This document shows, piece by piece, positions 9,386 to 17,955 of a stretch of 64,000 bases of DNA. This DNA is from Lachnospiraceae bacterium (lineage in GTDB: Bacteria > Bacillota > Clostridia > Lachnospirales > Lachnospiraceae). The first letter of the stretch is position 1; every line of letters starts with the position of its first letter. The stretch spans positions 124,001-188,000 of the forward strand of contig JAIEFE010000020.1 in assembly GCA_029067085.1 (NCBI GenBank), read 5' to 3'. The notes under the pieces are model-generated. The model had not been told where the DNA came from, searched no databases, and saw nothing but the letters and a program-made list of their open reading frames with translations. The position numbers and the translations under genes are program-made.

Positions 9386-9754
9386 TTATGTGATGCTTTC
9401 CCCGCACAGTGCAAGGAAATAATCCTTTTTCTTCAATATTTCCTCCTGCCTGTCTTTGGAAAGCGTCTTGAATATCTCGTCATAATCAAGCTCCGCAAGC
9501 GGTGTTCCAAGCACAGGCGTTAAAACTTCATGTTCATACCAAATCCGCCATAGTTCCTCAAACAGTTCCGAACTGTCCGAATACGCCACAGCGGAATCAA
9601 AGCCTTCGCCCTCATTGAACCATTGCAGACGGACAAAGCCGAACCGCCCGGCATCTGCCACCACCACATCTGCCAGCTCATACAGTTCCGTAAACGCATC
9701 TGCCACCTTCCGGCATTTTTCCCGCTGTTCTTCCGTAATATATGTTTCTGCCAT
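9386..9754 (-). CDS. Conserved ICE protein of unknown function
   Basis: 122 residues, acidic, soluble, no signal peptide. I do not recognise a domain. The N-terminus is helical and charged (TEEQREKCRKVADAFTEL), and the middle carries a sequence rich in aromatic residues (GFVRLQWFNEGEGFDSAV). TAGGAGG precedes ATG 9754. It is framed by two copies of the 25-bp palindrome (9279 and 9772) and followed by a terminator, so it may be its own transcription unit or the last gene of the replication operon. Confidence 0.75.
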   Translation of the reverse strand: MAETYITEEQREKCRKVADAFTELYELADVVVADAGRFGFVRLQWFNEGEGFDSAVAYSDSSELFEELWRIWYEHEVLTPVLGTPLAELDYDEIFKTLSKDRQEEILKKKDYFLALCGESIT

Positions 9755-9771
9755 AAATGATCCTCCTAACC

Positions 9772-9796
9772 ACTTCTGGACAAAATGTCCAAAAGT
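9772..9796. repeat. 25-bp palindrome, copy 5
   Basis: Arms ACTTCTGGAC and GTCCAAAAGT around AAAAT. Its last base is the first base of the stop codon of the gene at 9796-10455, and it lies 18 bp upstream of the next start codon (9754). Confidence 0.85.
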
Positions 9797-10455
9797 TATC
9801 CGTTTTCCTTTAAACAGTAAATTGTGCAGAGGTCAGCGCACAAAACGCCTTCCCCATATTTTATATTATCAAACAAAAGGCACTGGAACAGCACGTCACG
9901 CACACCCTCCAGTCGGATAATTCTTTGTTCATTTTCTGAAAATTCTTTATTGGGAATTTCCTCTGCCACAACTGTCTGCCTTGCTGAAATACAGTGAGTG
10001 TAAAGTCCGAGGATATATTTATCTGACATGGGGAAAGCAAATGTTTCCTGCCCGTCATACGTTACCCTGTATTTTTCCTGTTCTTCCTCCGGAAGCTCAA
10101 AGATGCACTGTACTGTTTCAAGATAAGTATGCCCGTCAAAGTCCGATTTTAACTTCTTCGCATATCTGCGGATTGTCACGAAAATATTGTTGCGGTCAAT
10201 AAAAGAACGGGTACGCTTAAACGTCGGCTTTCTGCCTTTTATGTCCATATAAACATTATTCCCTGTTCCTTTCCCGGCAAACCTGCCATAATCGCCAGTC
10301 CTCAGCAGATAGGACAGCACTTCAAGCAGCTTTTCCTTTGATGCAATCTGCTGATATGGCGAAACGCCAAAATCTATTTTAACAAACCGTAATGGGCAGC
10401 TACCCTTTGCAATCTCACGTTCCATTGCCCTGTCAATATCCCTCATGGACTCCAT
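9796..10455 (-). CDS. Conserved ICE protein of unknown function
   Basis: 219 residues, soluble, no membrane segment. It contains basic stretches (GRKPTFKRTRSFIDRNN, VTIRRYAKKLKSDF) that would suit nucleic acid binding, but I recognise no family. ATG 10455 follows the stop of the upstream gene directly (TAAATG) and is preceded by GGAGATGGATAA, so it is translationally coupled to the DUF6017-like gene. Position suggests a role in replication or regulation of the element; this is inference only. Confidence 0.75.
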   Translation of the reverse strand: MESMRDIDRAMEREIAKGSCPLRFVKIDFGVSPYQQIASKEKLLEVLSYLLRTGDYGRFAGKGTGNNVYMDIKGRKPTFKRTRSFIDRNNIFVTIRRYAKKLKSDFDGHTYLETVQCIFELPEEEQEKYRVTYDGQETFAFPMSDKYILGLYTHCISARQTVVAEEIPNKEFSENEQRIIRLEGVRDVLFQCLLFDNIKYGEGVLCADLCTIYCLKENG

Positions 10456-11643
10456 TTATCCATCTCCTTCCGTTTTGGACTGAAACAGCCCTTTTTCTTC
10501 CCACCCTCCGCCATACATATCATGCTGTACCAACTGCTGGTAGTAGTGGTTCATGGTATTGGGCGCATTGTAGAGGGCAGTCACCATGTATGCCCTGATA
10601 TTGGTTATCTTGGTTGTGGTATCCCTCATACTGCTAATGACATACTCCAAATGGGAACTGTTCAGCTTCAGGTATTTTGACTTCACAAGCTCATAAGGGT
10701 AATCTTCCCCATTGACCTTTACTGTCTTTCGCTTCACGCACACAATCTCACAGATTACCTCATAAAGTTCCTCATATAGTCCCTTGTCACTCCAATCGCC
10801 ATATTTCATGTGATGCTCGTACTCAATATTTTCTTTAATGATTTCCATGTAGGCGTTGGCATCACCCATCACATCAATCATATCATTATCCGGCTTGCCT
10901 TGTTCCGCTTTTTCTATCTCCTGACTGGATTGATTGATATGATGTGATTCTCCGTCAGAAATATTTGCAGAAGTATATGAATTTGTCCCTCCGTTTTGGG
11001 ATAGACCTGTATCCGTTTTCGGAATGAGGGTATTGCCTGTTTTGTCATAACCTGTATCCAAATTTGTAGATACCTGTGTCCCGTTTGGGATACCCCTCCC
11101 TCCCAAAATTTCCATAGGGGCATCCGATTTTGTAGGGAGGCTCCCTCCCGTTTTGTCATCAGATGCATCTGCACATGAATCGTCCACTCCGTCCATTGCA
11201 GGTATTTCCTCTGGAAATGTCAGCCGGTACAGCATATCCGGTTTCAGTTCCACATACATCACATTATTGCATACAAGTCCCTCCCCATAACTGACTGTCC
11301 GGAACTCTCTCCTTATTACCCGTAATTTTTCCAGCCTGTCCATTGCGGTTTTGACTGTTTTCTTGGATTCTCCAAATAAATCCGCATAATACTGATAGCT
11401 CTGCCTTAGAATATCTTCTGAAAATTTCTTTTTCCAGCTAAGAATATGCCCGGTTCCCTGATCCCGCACCTCAGAAGGGCGATACCAGTAAACAATATCC
11501 GCCAGAATAACAATCGCAAGGAGATATGGTTTCCCATTCTCCTTTGTGATTGTCCTGTACCAGACAGCGGGAATAATGTTTCCGGTGATATTTATAGAAC
11601 CCATTGCGTCAACGATCACGTTTCCGCTTGTTAAATATCCCAT
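10456..11643 (-). CDS. DUF6017-like replication-type protein
   Basis: 395 residues. ATG at 11643 (MGYLTSGNVIVDAMG) is preferred over a GTG 27 bp upstream because GAGGAAGGGG precedes it and it starts right at the upstream stop. The N-terminal third has a winged-helix look (ESKKTVKTAMDRLEKLRVIRR), as in replication initiators. A polar linker (about 165-265) follows, then a C-terminal domain (DANAYMEIIKENIEYEHHM to YYQQLVQHDMYGGGW) that I associate with DUF6017 proteins of Tn1549-type elements. Lies immediately after parAB, as expected for an element replication/maintenance operon. Confidence 0.8.
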   Translation of the reverse strand: MGYLTSGNVIVDAMGSINITGNIIPAVWYRTITKENGKPYLLAIVILADIVYWYRPSEVRDQGTGHILSWKKKFSEDILRQSYQYYADLFGESKKTVKTAMDRLEKLRVIRREFRTVSYGEGLVCNNVMYVELKPDMLYRLTFPEEIPAMDGVDDSCADASDDKTGGSLPTKSDAPMEILGGRGIPNGTQVSTNLDTGYDKTGNTLIPKTDTGLSQNGGTNSYTSANISDGESHHINQSSQEIEKAEQGKPDNDMIDVMGDANAYMEIIKENIEYEHHMKYGDWSDKGLYEELYEVICEIVCVKRKTVKVNGEDYPYELVKSKYLKLNSSHLEYVISSMRDTTTKITNIRAYMVTALYNAPNTMNHYYQQLVQHDMYGGGWEEKGLFQSKTEGDG

Positions 11644-11645
11644 TA

Positions 11646-12542
11646 TCAAACAGCCCCTTCCTCTTTCCACTTATCAAGAAGCGTAATAATGATGCTTTCT
11701 ATCTCCTCATTGGAATAGCTGTCTGAAAAATATTTGCCAATCTTGTCCGATTTTATTGTGATTTTTCTCTCTTTTGGCTTTTCTTCCGACAAAACCAGCT
11801 TGACCATTGCCAGTGTCAGCTCGCCGCTTTTGCCATACTCTTTGAGTTTCCCGGATTGTACCATACTGACATTACAGCCCTGTTCCTCAATGATTACCTG
11901 CACCCATTGCTGCGCTTCCTCCGTCAGAAAAGATATATCCACGCCCTGTGAAAAACCTAATTTCTTTGTGTCCACCATTTCAAGAAGTTCATCAGAAAGC
12001 CTTGACAGCCAAATGTAACGCTGAACCTTTTTCGCATTTTCCCCGGCAGCTTCCCCTACTTCATCAAGAGTGTTCCTTCCTGACTTTCTCCCCTGATGCT
12101 TCATGGCTTCATACTTCATCTTATAGGCTCTCGCCTTTTCGCTTGGTAAGATGTCCTCCCTCTGAATGTTGGAATCCACCATGATAATTGTTGCTTCATC
12201 ATCAGTGTAATTACGGACAATCACAGGCATCTCCGTCTTTCCGGCAAGCTCTGAACCACGTTTCCGGCGGTGTCCGGCTATGATTTCATAGCCGCCGCCC
12301 ACCCTCGGTCTTGCAATGCCCGGAACCAGCACACCATGCTGACGGATACTCTCTGTTGTTTCCTCCATCTTCTCATCGTCCTCCACCCGGAAAGGGTGGT
12401 CTTTGAATGTATGAAGTTCCGCAAGCGGCGCATTGATAATCTGCTCTACACCATTTTCCTGTGCAGCGCTTCCACCGAATAAATCATCAAAACTTTCCAT
12501 TTTGATTTTTGCTGCGCTTCCTGTTTTTTCATTACTGCCCAT
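11646..12542 (-). CDS. parB: ParB/Spo0J-like partition protein
   Basis: 298 residues. ATG 12542 is chosen over an upstream TTG because GGAGGAGG stands before it. The N-terminal ParB domain contains HPFRVEDDEKM, GVLVPGIARPR, the CTP-binding-type motif AGHRRKRGSELAG and the DSNIQREDILPSEKA box; a helix-turn-helix region (DEVGEAAGENAKKVQRYI) follows. It should bind a centromere-like site and spread along DNA, helping retention of the excised ICE. The gene overlaps the end of parA by 11 bp. Confidence 0.92.
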   Translation of the reverse strand: MGSNEKTGSAAKIKMESFDDLFGGSAAQENGVEQIINAPLAELHTFKDHPFRVEDDEKMEETTESIRQHGVLVPGIARPRVGGGYEIIAGHRRKRGSELAGKTEMPVIVRNYTDDEATIIMVDSNIQREDILPSEKARAYKMKYEAMKHQGRKSGRNTLDEVGEAAGENAKKVQRYIWLSRLSDELLEMVDTKKLGFSQGVDISFLTEEAQQWVQVIIEEQGCNVSMVQSGKLKEYGKSGELTLAMVKLVLSEEKPKERKITIKSDKIGKYFSDSYSNEEIESIIITLLDKWKEEGAV

Positions 12543-13317
12543 CTGCAAGCACCTCCTCCGTCAATGAATAGTATGCTGATGCTACTTTCCCCTTTGGATC
12601 ATGCTTGTATATGCTGATGCCTTCCGCTGAAATCTCCGCTGCCCTTACCGAAACAGGTATGACATTGGTAAATATCCTCACCCGGCTTCCATAGGCTTCC
12701 TTCAGCATGGAACTGATGTCTTTTGCATAGTTAGTCCGGCTGTCCACCATTGTCAGTAATATGCCCTCAATTTCCAGTTTCGGGTTAATCTGCCGCTTTA
12801 CCTTGCCAACCGTCTTAATGAGCTGCTGCAAGCCTTTAACGGGCAGGTATGCCGCCTGTACGGGTATCAATATGCTGTCGGCACAGGCAAGGGCATTTAT
12901 GGTAATCATGCCGAGTGAGGGCATACAGTCTATGAGGATATAGTCGTAATCTTCCCTCACTATCTCTATGTACGACCTTAGTATCGTTTCCCGGCTCATA
13001 ACATTCACAAGGGAAACCTCCAGACCGGATAACTCAATGTTCCCCGGCATAAGGTCTATCCCTTCCTCATGGTGCAGGATACCTTCTGTCGGCTCTACTT
13101 CTTCATCATTGATTAAATTCCCCATAATGGTTGCAAGCGTAACTTCCAATGTATCCGGCTCTGTATAGCCAAGACTTGCGGTAAGGCTTCCCTGTGCGTC
13201 TGCATCTATTAACAGCACCTTTTTACCCTGTTTTGCAAGTCCTATGCCTAAATTGCCTGTTGTGGTGGTCTTGCCGACTCCACCTTTCTGATTTGCGATT
13301 GCGATTACTCTACACAT
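12532..13317 (-). CDS. parA: ParA/Soj-like partition ATPase
   Basis: 261 residues. Deviant Walker A motif KGGVGKTTTTGN at residues 11-22, LLIDADAQGSLTASLG, and Walker B YILIDCMPSLGMI; complete Soj/MinD layout without an N-terminal DNA-binding extension. AGGAGG stands before ATG 13317. Partner of the adjacent ParB; together they would segregate the circular or replicating form of the element. Confidence 0.95.
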   Translation of the reverse strand: MCRVIAIANQKGGVGKTTTTGNLGIGLAKQGKKVLLIDADAQGSLTASLGYTEPDTLEVTLATIMGNLINDEEVEPTEGILHHEEGIDLMPGNIELSGLEVSLVNVMSRETILRSYIEIVREDYDYILIDCMPSLGMITINALACADSILIPVQAAYLPVKGLQQLIKTVGKVKRQINPKLEIEGILLTMVDSRTNYAKDISSMLKEAYGSRVRIFTNVIPVSVRAAEISAEGISIYKHDPKGKVASAYYSLTEEVLADGQ

Positions 13318-13335
13318 AACTTTTATCCTCCTGAT

Positions 13336-13512
13336 TTACTGAATTTTTTTCGTTTCTCTTTCTACCTCTGCATACACTCTGTAATATCTGTTTGTCCCTT
13401 TATTGGCGTAAGGCTCGGAGATTTGCAAGACATTCACTTTCTTATTCCTTTCGAGAATCTTTTTGAACCATTTAATATCGTTCTTAGTTCCCATAAGCCT
13501 GATTTTTAACAT
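13336..13512 (-). CDS. Small DUF3970-like protein
   Basis: A 58-residue open frame: MLKIRLMGTKNDIKWFKK, then LERNKKVNVLQISEPYANKG, ending VYAEVERETKKIQ. ATG 13512 follows GGGAGGATGCA. The small basic alpha/beta protein resembles the DUF3970 family found next to parA in Tn1549-type elements. Function unknown. It is 18 bp upstream of parA and should be the leader gene of the maintenance operon. Confidence 0.78.
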   Translation of the reverse strand: MLKIRLMGTKNDIKWFKKILERNKKVNVLQISEPYANKGTNRYYRVYAEVERETKKIQ

Positions 13513-13534
13513 TGCATCCTCCCGCCTGTTTATT

Positions 13535-13990
13535 TTAGCAGTATTCCGGATAACGGACTTTTACCGCCTGCCAAAAGTATTTTGCATACCCACAGCAGAA
13601 TAAATCCTCTACCGTATACAGCTTACATTCCGTCAACTGCTCCTCTGCATCATCATAATCGTACACACTAGGCGTACCATTGTTATATAGATTAAACGCC
13701 ATACGGACTACCTTTGCACTTCCGCTTGTAATCCAGCCATTATGCAGGCATTCCGTTTTGACACAACCTGTTTTAAAGTCATAGATTGTTTTAATATTTC
13801 TCCTTGTGTCTGCATCAATCCCCAAGCAATACACCAATGCTGCATGATAGACATCTACATACCTGCACTTTGGCAGATATGCAAGAAAGAATTTTTTGTG
13901 TTCTCCATCTCTAAAAGTTACATTTTGAGCAATCTGCTCTGCCAAATGAATATTTTCATTTTTTGCACTTAACGCTGTGTTATTAGCCAT
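13535..13990 (-). CDS. DUF6075-like ICE protein
   Basis: 151 residues, soluble. Key stretch NVTFRDGEHKKFFLAYLPK near the N-terminus, then VDVYHAALVYCLGIDADTRRN, and aromatic/cysteine residues near the C-terminus (DLFCCGYAKYFWQAV). This resembles DUF6075 proteins that recur at this position in Clostridia conjugative elements; function not known. AAAGGAG precedes ATG 13990. It is the first gene of the leftward operon, next to the element's terminal non-coding region. Confidence 0.78.
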   Translation of the reverse strand: MANNTALSAKNENIHLAEQIAQNVTFRDGEHKKFFLAYLPKCRYVDVYHAALVYCLGIDADTRRNIKTIYDFKTGCVKTECLHNGWITSGSAKVVRMAFNLYNNGTPSVYDYDDAEEQLTECKLYTVEDLFCCGYAKYFWQAVKVRYPEYC

Positions 13991-14340
13991 AATCTGACTC
14001 CTTTCATATTCCGTATTCTATTTTTGACACATAAATAGGACTAAGCTAGTTATAACGACATTTCTGCCATTCACTAATTTAGTCCTACCTAAAATAATCA
14101 ATATGTAATTGAATTGTTTACCTTCTGCCCTCCTTATGCTATACTAAAACCAGTAACTCATAGCTTTTAGGCACTTTGAGTTACATTAATGACATTTCTT
14201 TGTATTTTCTTATGAATCGGCGCCGTCCAAATGAAAAATTAGAAATGCTTTTGCTACAATACTACATTTTTTCATTAGGACTAAATCGGTGGAAACCCTT
14301 GATTTTGCAATGGATTTTTCAACCTGTCACTATAATAACT
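13991..14340. other. ICE right-end non-coding region with repeats
   Basis: No convincing gene. It carries three copies of TAGGACTAA: 14036-14044 (plus), 14079-14087 (minus) and 14276-14284 (plus). The last two share TAGGACTAAAT. It also has inverted copies of TTTGAGTTA (about 14174-14182) and TAACTCAAA (about 14336-14344), the latter at the junction with spmA. Such clustered short repeats at an ICE end suit arm-type recombinase or excision-factor sites. A leftward promoter for the DUF6075-like gene is probably here too. Confidence 0.5.
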
Positions 14341-14678
14341 CAAAGCCCCGCAGGTGTACAGGCCCATCCGAGCCCAAGCACATTGGCGATCAGGTTTGTT
14401 GCAATATATTCCCTCGCGGGATGGCCCTTTGGAATTCTCGGAAAAAGAAAGCTGATGAAGGGTTGTATCCCCCTCGTCAGCTTTGCAATCAGACCTGATT
14501 TTTGCGCGATCTCCATTAGTCCCACCCACAGCGCCATCACGCCGATCATTGTAATACAAAGAGATACCGCATCCCCGGCGGACTCCAGGGCGGCATTTGT
14601 TACCTCCGCCATTTTTCCTGTAAATGCGCCGTACACGACGCCGATCAGAATCATAAACGCCCAGATATAATTTAACAT
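14340..14678 (-). pseudogene. spmA: Spore maturation protein A, 5' fragment cut by the ICE
   Basis: Starts at ATG 14678 with GGGAG upstream. The 112 codons encode the N-terminal membrane part of SpmA (MLNYIWAFMILIGVVYGAF, GVMALWVGLMEIAQKSGL, GWACTPAGL) and then hit TGA exactly where intact SpmA normally continues after TPAGL. SpmA, with SpmB, is a nucleoside-recognition-domain membrane protein needed for spore core dehydration. The loss of homology coincides with the ICE right end, so insertion is the likely cause; the 3' part should be beyond the left end of the element. Confidence 0.82.
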
Positions 14679-14737
14679 GGAAACTCCCACAGAATATGTT
14701 TATTATTAAATTCTATGAATTCTCCCGCATAATATGT

Positions 14738-16393
14738 TTACTGCCTGTCTTTTGCTCTCCGGCTTTTCCACCCTGCTTCGCCTCCCCGATCCATCACTCC
14801 CATAACGGATATATCAATGTTCGATCCGTCAACCAAATTTGAAGCATCCGCCCGCTGCCCTTCATCCGTCGCAGGTATCGTACCATTGATCTGTCCCCAG
14901 ACACTCTCCGCCCGCAGCAGCACCGTCCGGTACAGCATTTCCGCGCCTGCCTCATATTCTTCGTAGGAATAAAGCGCGGTAGGATCTGTTTGCACCAGCC
15001 TGTCTATCCGGCTTCGAATGCTCTGATAAACCACCTGAAATCTTCCGTTCAAAACATACTCCTGTGCCAACTGCCTCAAATATTCGTGGTAGCGGGAAAG
15101 ATATGTCTCATTCTCCAAGAGGGCGTCAAAAAATGTCGTTGCCGAAAAAGGCGTATCTACCGCATCATTGATTACTTCCGATGCGCTGCTTTGCGGCCCC
15201 TGATTCATTCCCCCAAAGGAAAGATTATAATCCCATGGAAGAATATTCAGCATACCATTGTATTCGTACAGATAATAATTGTGAGCCATATTTCCGGAAA
15301 GGCTGTCGAGATTCACGGAAAACGCGTGCACTGCCATATATTTTAATATATTGTCCACATCCAAATATTTCTCTAGGTCGGTCCCCTCGCTGATATTTTT
15401 GAGAGCCGTCACCACCCTGCGGTGATCCGCTTCCCCCGTTTTTGTCACCTCACCCTCCCAAATGTCGGAATAGCTGGAAAGTTCCTCGTTTGTGTAGTTG
15501 AGGTTCGCGCCGTTTCCGCCTCCCATGGAAGGACCTCCTCCGCCCGGCGGCATACCGCCCGCAAAGTCCGGCTTTCCCATAGATGAAAATACCTTCTTCT
15601 CAGAGCCCTGCCCTTTCTCTGGTTCCGGAACCCCCTCTTTTCCAAACATTGTTTCTCTGTCTCTCTCCTGCCGGTGCTCCTTCCCGTCAACATCATCCTT
15701 CTCTCCGGGCCGGGGCTGCTGCCCTCCGAAGCCCTCACCTTTAGAATTTCCTCCCATATTCATACTGTCAGGCTTATACAATTCGCCATCTTCGGTTCCA
15801 TAGTTTCGCACAAGAAAGCTTTCCTCAACAGCTTCCAATGCCAGATATACGCCCAGATACGTCCCGTTCACCGATATTTCTGCATAATTGCATAAGGATG
15901 CGTCCGCGCCCAGATATTGGTACATATCATAGACCACGGCCTCCTTCATATTGGTGGGATCCGCGTAGTTATTATTTAAAATCAACTTGTCAAGGCCAAG
16001 GCAGGTCTGCCCTTCCACATAATGATCAAATTCCAGTTTCAGGCTGAATCTGTCCGTGTCAGGATTCTCGGCAATCGCCGACAGGCTTGTGTTGCCTTTT
16101 GGGCGCACACCGACGTTATATAGTTTCTGATCGTTGACCAGCACATCACAGGCGTAATATTCCTCCGCTATAGCATTCTCCAACATTTCCTCCCATTGTT
16201 CCTGCGCCATCTGTATATCGATCTTTATCGGTTCATCCGTATCAAACAATGCCGCTTCATATTCCATGGGCACTTTGACATTTCCTGATACCTCTACCGC
16301 CTCCTGCGAAAAGGCTGTCAACCAGATACAAAAAACGACAGCGGCAGCCATCATCACGCCCACGATCTTCGTTATATGTTTATAGGAAATCAT
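14738..16393 (-). CDS. CotH kinase family protein
   Basis: 551 residues from ATG 16393, preceded by GGGGGCAG. An N-terminal membrane anchor or signal (TKIVGVMMAAAVVFCIWLTA) places the domain outside the cell. CotH features follow: YNVGVRPKGNTSLS, FSLKLEFDHYV, LGLDKLILNNNYADPTNMKE and LNILPWDYNLSFGG with catalytic Asp. CotH proteins are protein kinase-like; spore-coat CotH phosphorylates CotB/CotG. A low-complexity Gly/Pro/Lys/Glu insert of about 110 residues (roughly 215-325) splits the domain. Last gene of the VTC-DUF4956-CotH operon. Confidence 0.9.
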   Translation of the reverse strand: MISYKHITKIVGVMMAAAVVFCIWLTAFSQEAVEVSGNVKVPMEYEAALFDTDEPIKIDIQMAQEQWEEMLENAIAEEYYACDVLVNDQKLYNVGVRPKGNTSLSAIAENPDTDRFSLKLEFDHYVEGQTCLGLDKLILNNNYADPTNMKEAVVYDMYQYLGADASLCNYAEISVNGTYLGVYLALEAVEESFLVRNYGTEDGELYKPDSMNMGGNSKGEGFGGQQPRPGEKDDVDGKEHRQERDRETMFGKEGVPEPEKGQGSEKKVFSSMGKPDFAGGMPPGGGGPSMGGGNGANLNYTNEELSSYSDIWEGEVTKTGEADHRRVVTALKNISEGTDLEKYLDVDNILKYMAVHAFSVNLDSLSGNMAHNYYLYEYNGMLNILPWDYNLSFGGMNQGPQSSASEVINDAVDTPFSATTFFDALLENETYLSRYHEYLRQLAQEYVLNGRFQVVYQSIRSRIDRLVQTDPTALYSYEEYEAGAEMLYRTVLLRAESVWGQINGTIPATDEGQRADASNLVDGSNIDISVMGVMDRGGEAGWKSRRAKDRQ

Positions 16394-16406
16394 AACTGCC
16401 CCCTTT

Positions 16407-17078
16407 TTAGGACATATACTCACCGTTGTAACTTACGAGTGTAACATGATCCACACCCTCTATACTCTGAATGGCATTGACAAAAGAAGTCGCCGCATCC
16501 TTCAGCCGCACCTCCGCAGTTAACTCAATGCCGCCGCTGCTGACTGTTTTTGATTTCACCAGAAATCGTTTCAGCGCCGCCGTTGCCGTCTGCACTGCTG
16601 CATCCTCCGCCTTTTCATCTTCACAGTTTAAAATCAGGATATAAGGATTCTCATGCATCTTCCGGTTAGCAAAAAGAATCAGGATCAAACCGATTATCGC
16701 AGAACCGATCACTGCAAGCGGAATCATGCCCGCGCCGATCACAATACCCGTCGCGATCGACCAGAACAGATACACAATCTCAATCGGCTCCTTGATCGCT
16801 GCCCGGAAACGAACAATAGAGAGCGCGCCCACCATACCGAGAGAGAGCACCACATTGGATGTTACCGCCATGATCACCAGCGTTGTCACGAGGGCAAGTC
16901 CCACCAGAGTCAGGGCAAACCCGCTTGAGTACATCACGCCGTTGAAAGTCTTTTTGTAAACCACGAAAATAAACAGTCCGATGATTAGGGCAAAAAGCAT
17001 CCCAATCAACGTGTCAAGTGCAGAAAATTGCGTTACATTCTCCAAAAAGCTTGATTTAAAGATGTCATGAAAAGTCAT
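16407..17078 (-). CDS. DUF4956 membrane protein
   Basis: 223 residues from ATG 17078 with GGGAGGAG upstream. About four membrane segments (TLIGMLFALIIGLFIFVVY, ALTLVGLALVTTLVIMAV, the conserved LGMVGALSIVRFRAAIKEP motif, then GMIPLAVIGSAIIGLILILF) precede a cytoplasmic C-terminal domain of ferredoxin-like size. DUF4956 genes regularly stand between a VTC polyphosphate polymerase gene and a CotH gene. Biochemical role unknown; it may export or anchor the product. Confidence 0.9.
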   Translation of the reverse strand: MTFHDIFKSSFLENVTQFSALDTLIGMLFALIIGLFIFVVYKKTFNGVMYSSGFALTLVGLALVTTLVIMAVTSNVVLSLGMVGALSIVRFRAAIKEPIEIVYLFWSIATGIVIGAGMIPLAVIGSAIIGLILILFANRKMHENPYILILNCEDEKAEDAAVQTATAALKRFLVKSKTVSSGGIELTAEVRLKDAATSFVNAIQSIEGVDHVTLVSYNGEYMS

Positions 17079-17098
17079 TTGTTTTCTCCTCCCTTTCC

Positions 17099-17791
17099 TC
17101 AACCGAAGCATCGACAGGCTTCATATTTCGAAAAAGCTGTCTGGCGCAGCGCGTTTGTCTGAATCAGCCGGCGAATGATCTCCGGAAGAAAAGCATCGTA
17201 TTTTATTTCCAATATCATATCCTGGGGCTTGCCGGCCGTGTCGATATCTATAATCTGCTCCTCCAGAATATCCCTGTGAAACAGAGTTGTTCGAATATTG
17301 GAGTCAAAGGTGATCCGCACATTTCCCGTCCGATAAATATAAGGCTCACGTATATAAGATACCAACACCTTCGGGCGAAGCATCTGATAATGCATCTTCG
17401 CATACAACTCCTTCACCAGAGGCGCGGGGTGATCTCTCATCCAGTTGTTCTTGCCCTCCAATAATTCCCTGCACTCTTCTTCCGTAATCTGTGCATCAAC
17501 CTTCAAGCAGAGAGCATTATCCTTAATCTTTTTTTCCAGTGTCAGATAAGAAAAGTCATCATTATAATATCTGATCCTGAATTTTTCCCGTATAGGAACG
17601 CCGCTCTCTTTTTCCCGCAGAGCCTTGTCCATATAATTATCAAAATAAATACTCCGTATCAGATATCTGCCATCCGCACCTGTATGTAAATCGCTCTGCA
17701 TCACTGCCTTCAGACGGTTTCTCAGCTCGATATACTGCGTGTATCCGATTCGGTATTTCAGTTCATGTCGAAAGCCTTCTTTCTGCTTCAC
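17099..17791 (-). CDS. VTC-domain polyphosphate polymerase
   Basis: 230 residues, the size of a bare VTC catalytic domain. Visible VTC residues are the basic pairs lining the tunnel: FRHELKYRI, YLIRSIYFDN, REKFRIRYYN, LTLEKKIKDN, KVLVSYIREPY, and a final MILEIKYDAFLPE with catalytic Glu/Lys. The family makes inorganic polyphosphate from ATP. Start is GTG 17791 with GGGAAGGGAG upstream; no earlier start fits. First gene of the operon, followed by DUF4956 (21 bp gap) and CotH. Confidence 0.9.
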   Translation of the reverse strand: MKQKEGFRHELKYRIGYTQYIELRNRLKAVMQSDLHTGADGRYLIRSIYFDNYMDKALREKESGVPIREKFRIRYYNDDFSYLTLEKKIKDNALCLKVDAQITEEECRELLEGKNNWMRDHPAPLVKELYAKMHYQMLRPKVLVSYIREPYIYRTGNVRITFDSNIRTTLFHRDILEEQIIDIDTAGKPQDMILEIKYDAFLPEIIRRLIQTNALRQTAFSKYEACRCFG

Positions 17792-17955
17792 TCAATGTGC
17801 TCCCTTCCCTGCTGGTTTAGCGGTTTAGTACCTTCACAATTTAGATGAAAGTATCTCTTTTGTTCTATTGAAAGTATGGGTAAATTATAGAAGGCTTTCT
17901 TAAAATGTACTTAAAATCAGATGTGATTTTTTAATGAAAAATTTTATTTGACTGA

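Larger units (their letters stand above)
1..14343 (-). mobile_element. Integrative conjugative element, Tn1549-like, partial
   Basis: Fourteen consecutive minus-strand genes make up the type IV secretion and maintenance module typical of the Tn1549/CTn family of Clostridia: VirB4, PrgI, VirB6/TrbL-like, Maff2, VirD4, PcfB, a DUF6017-like protein, ParB and ParA, plus a cell-wall hydrolase. The right border lies near 14340, where the spmA reading frame is interrupted. The left part, including relaxase and recombinase, is outside the window. The exact end base is not determined because the second junction cannot be seen. The family assignment is from gene content and order; I saw no cargo resistance gene in this part. 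Confidence 0.9.

Noticed and set aside
14176..14670. 164-codon plus-strand frame across the ICE junction
   Set aside because: Its 3' part is antisense to spmA; it is an artefact of the junction.
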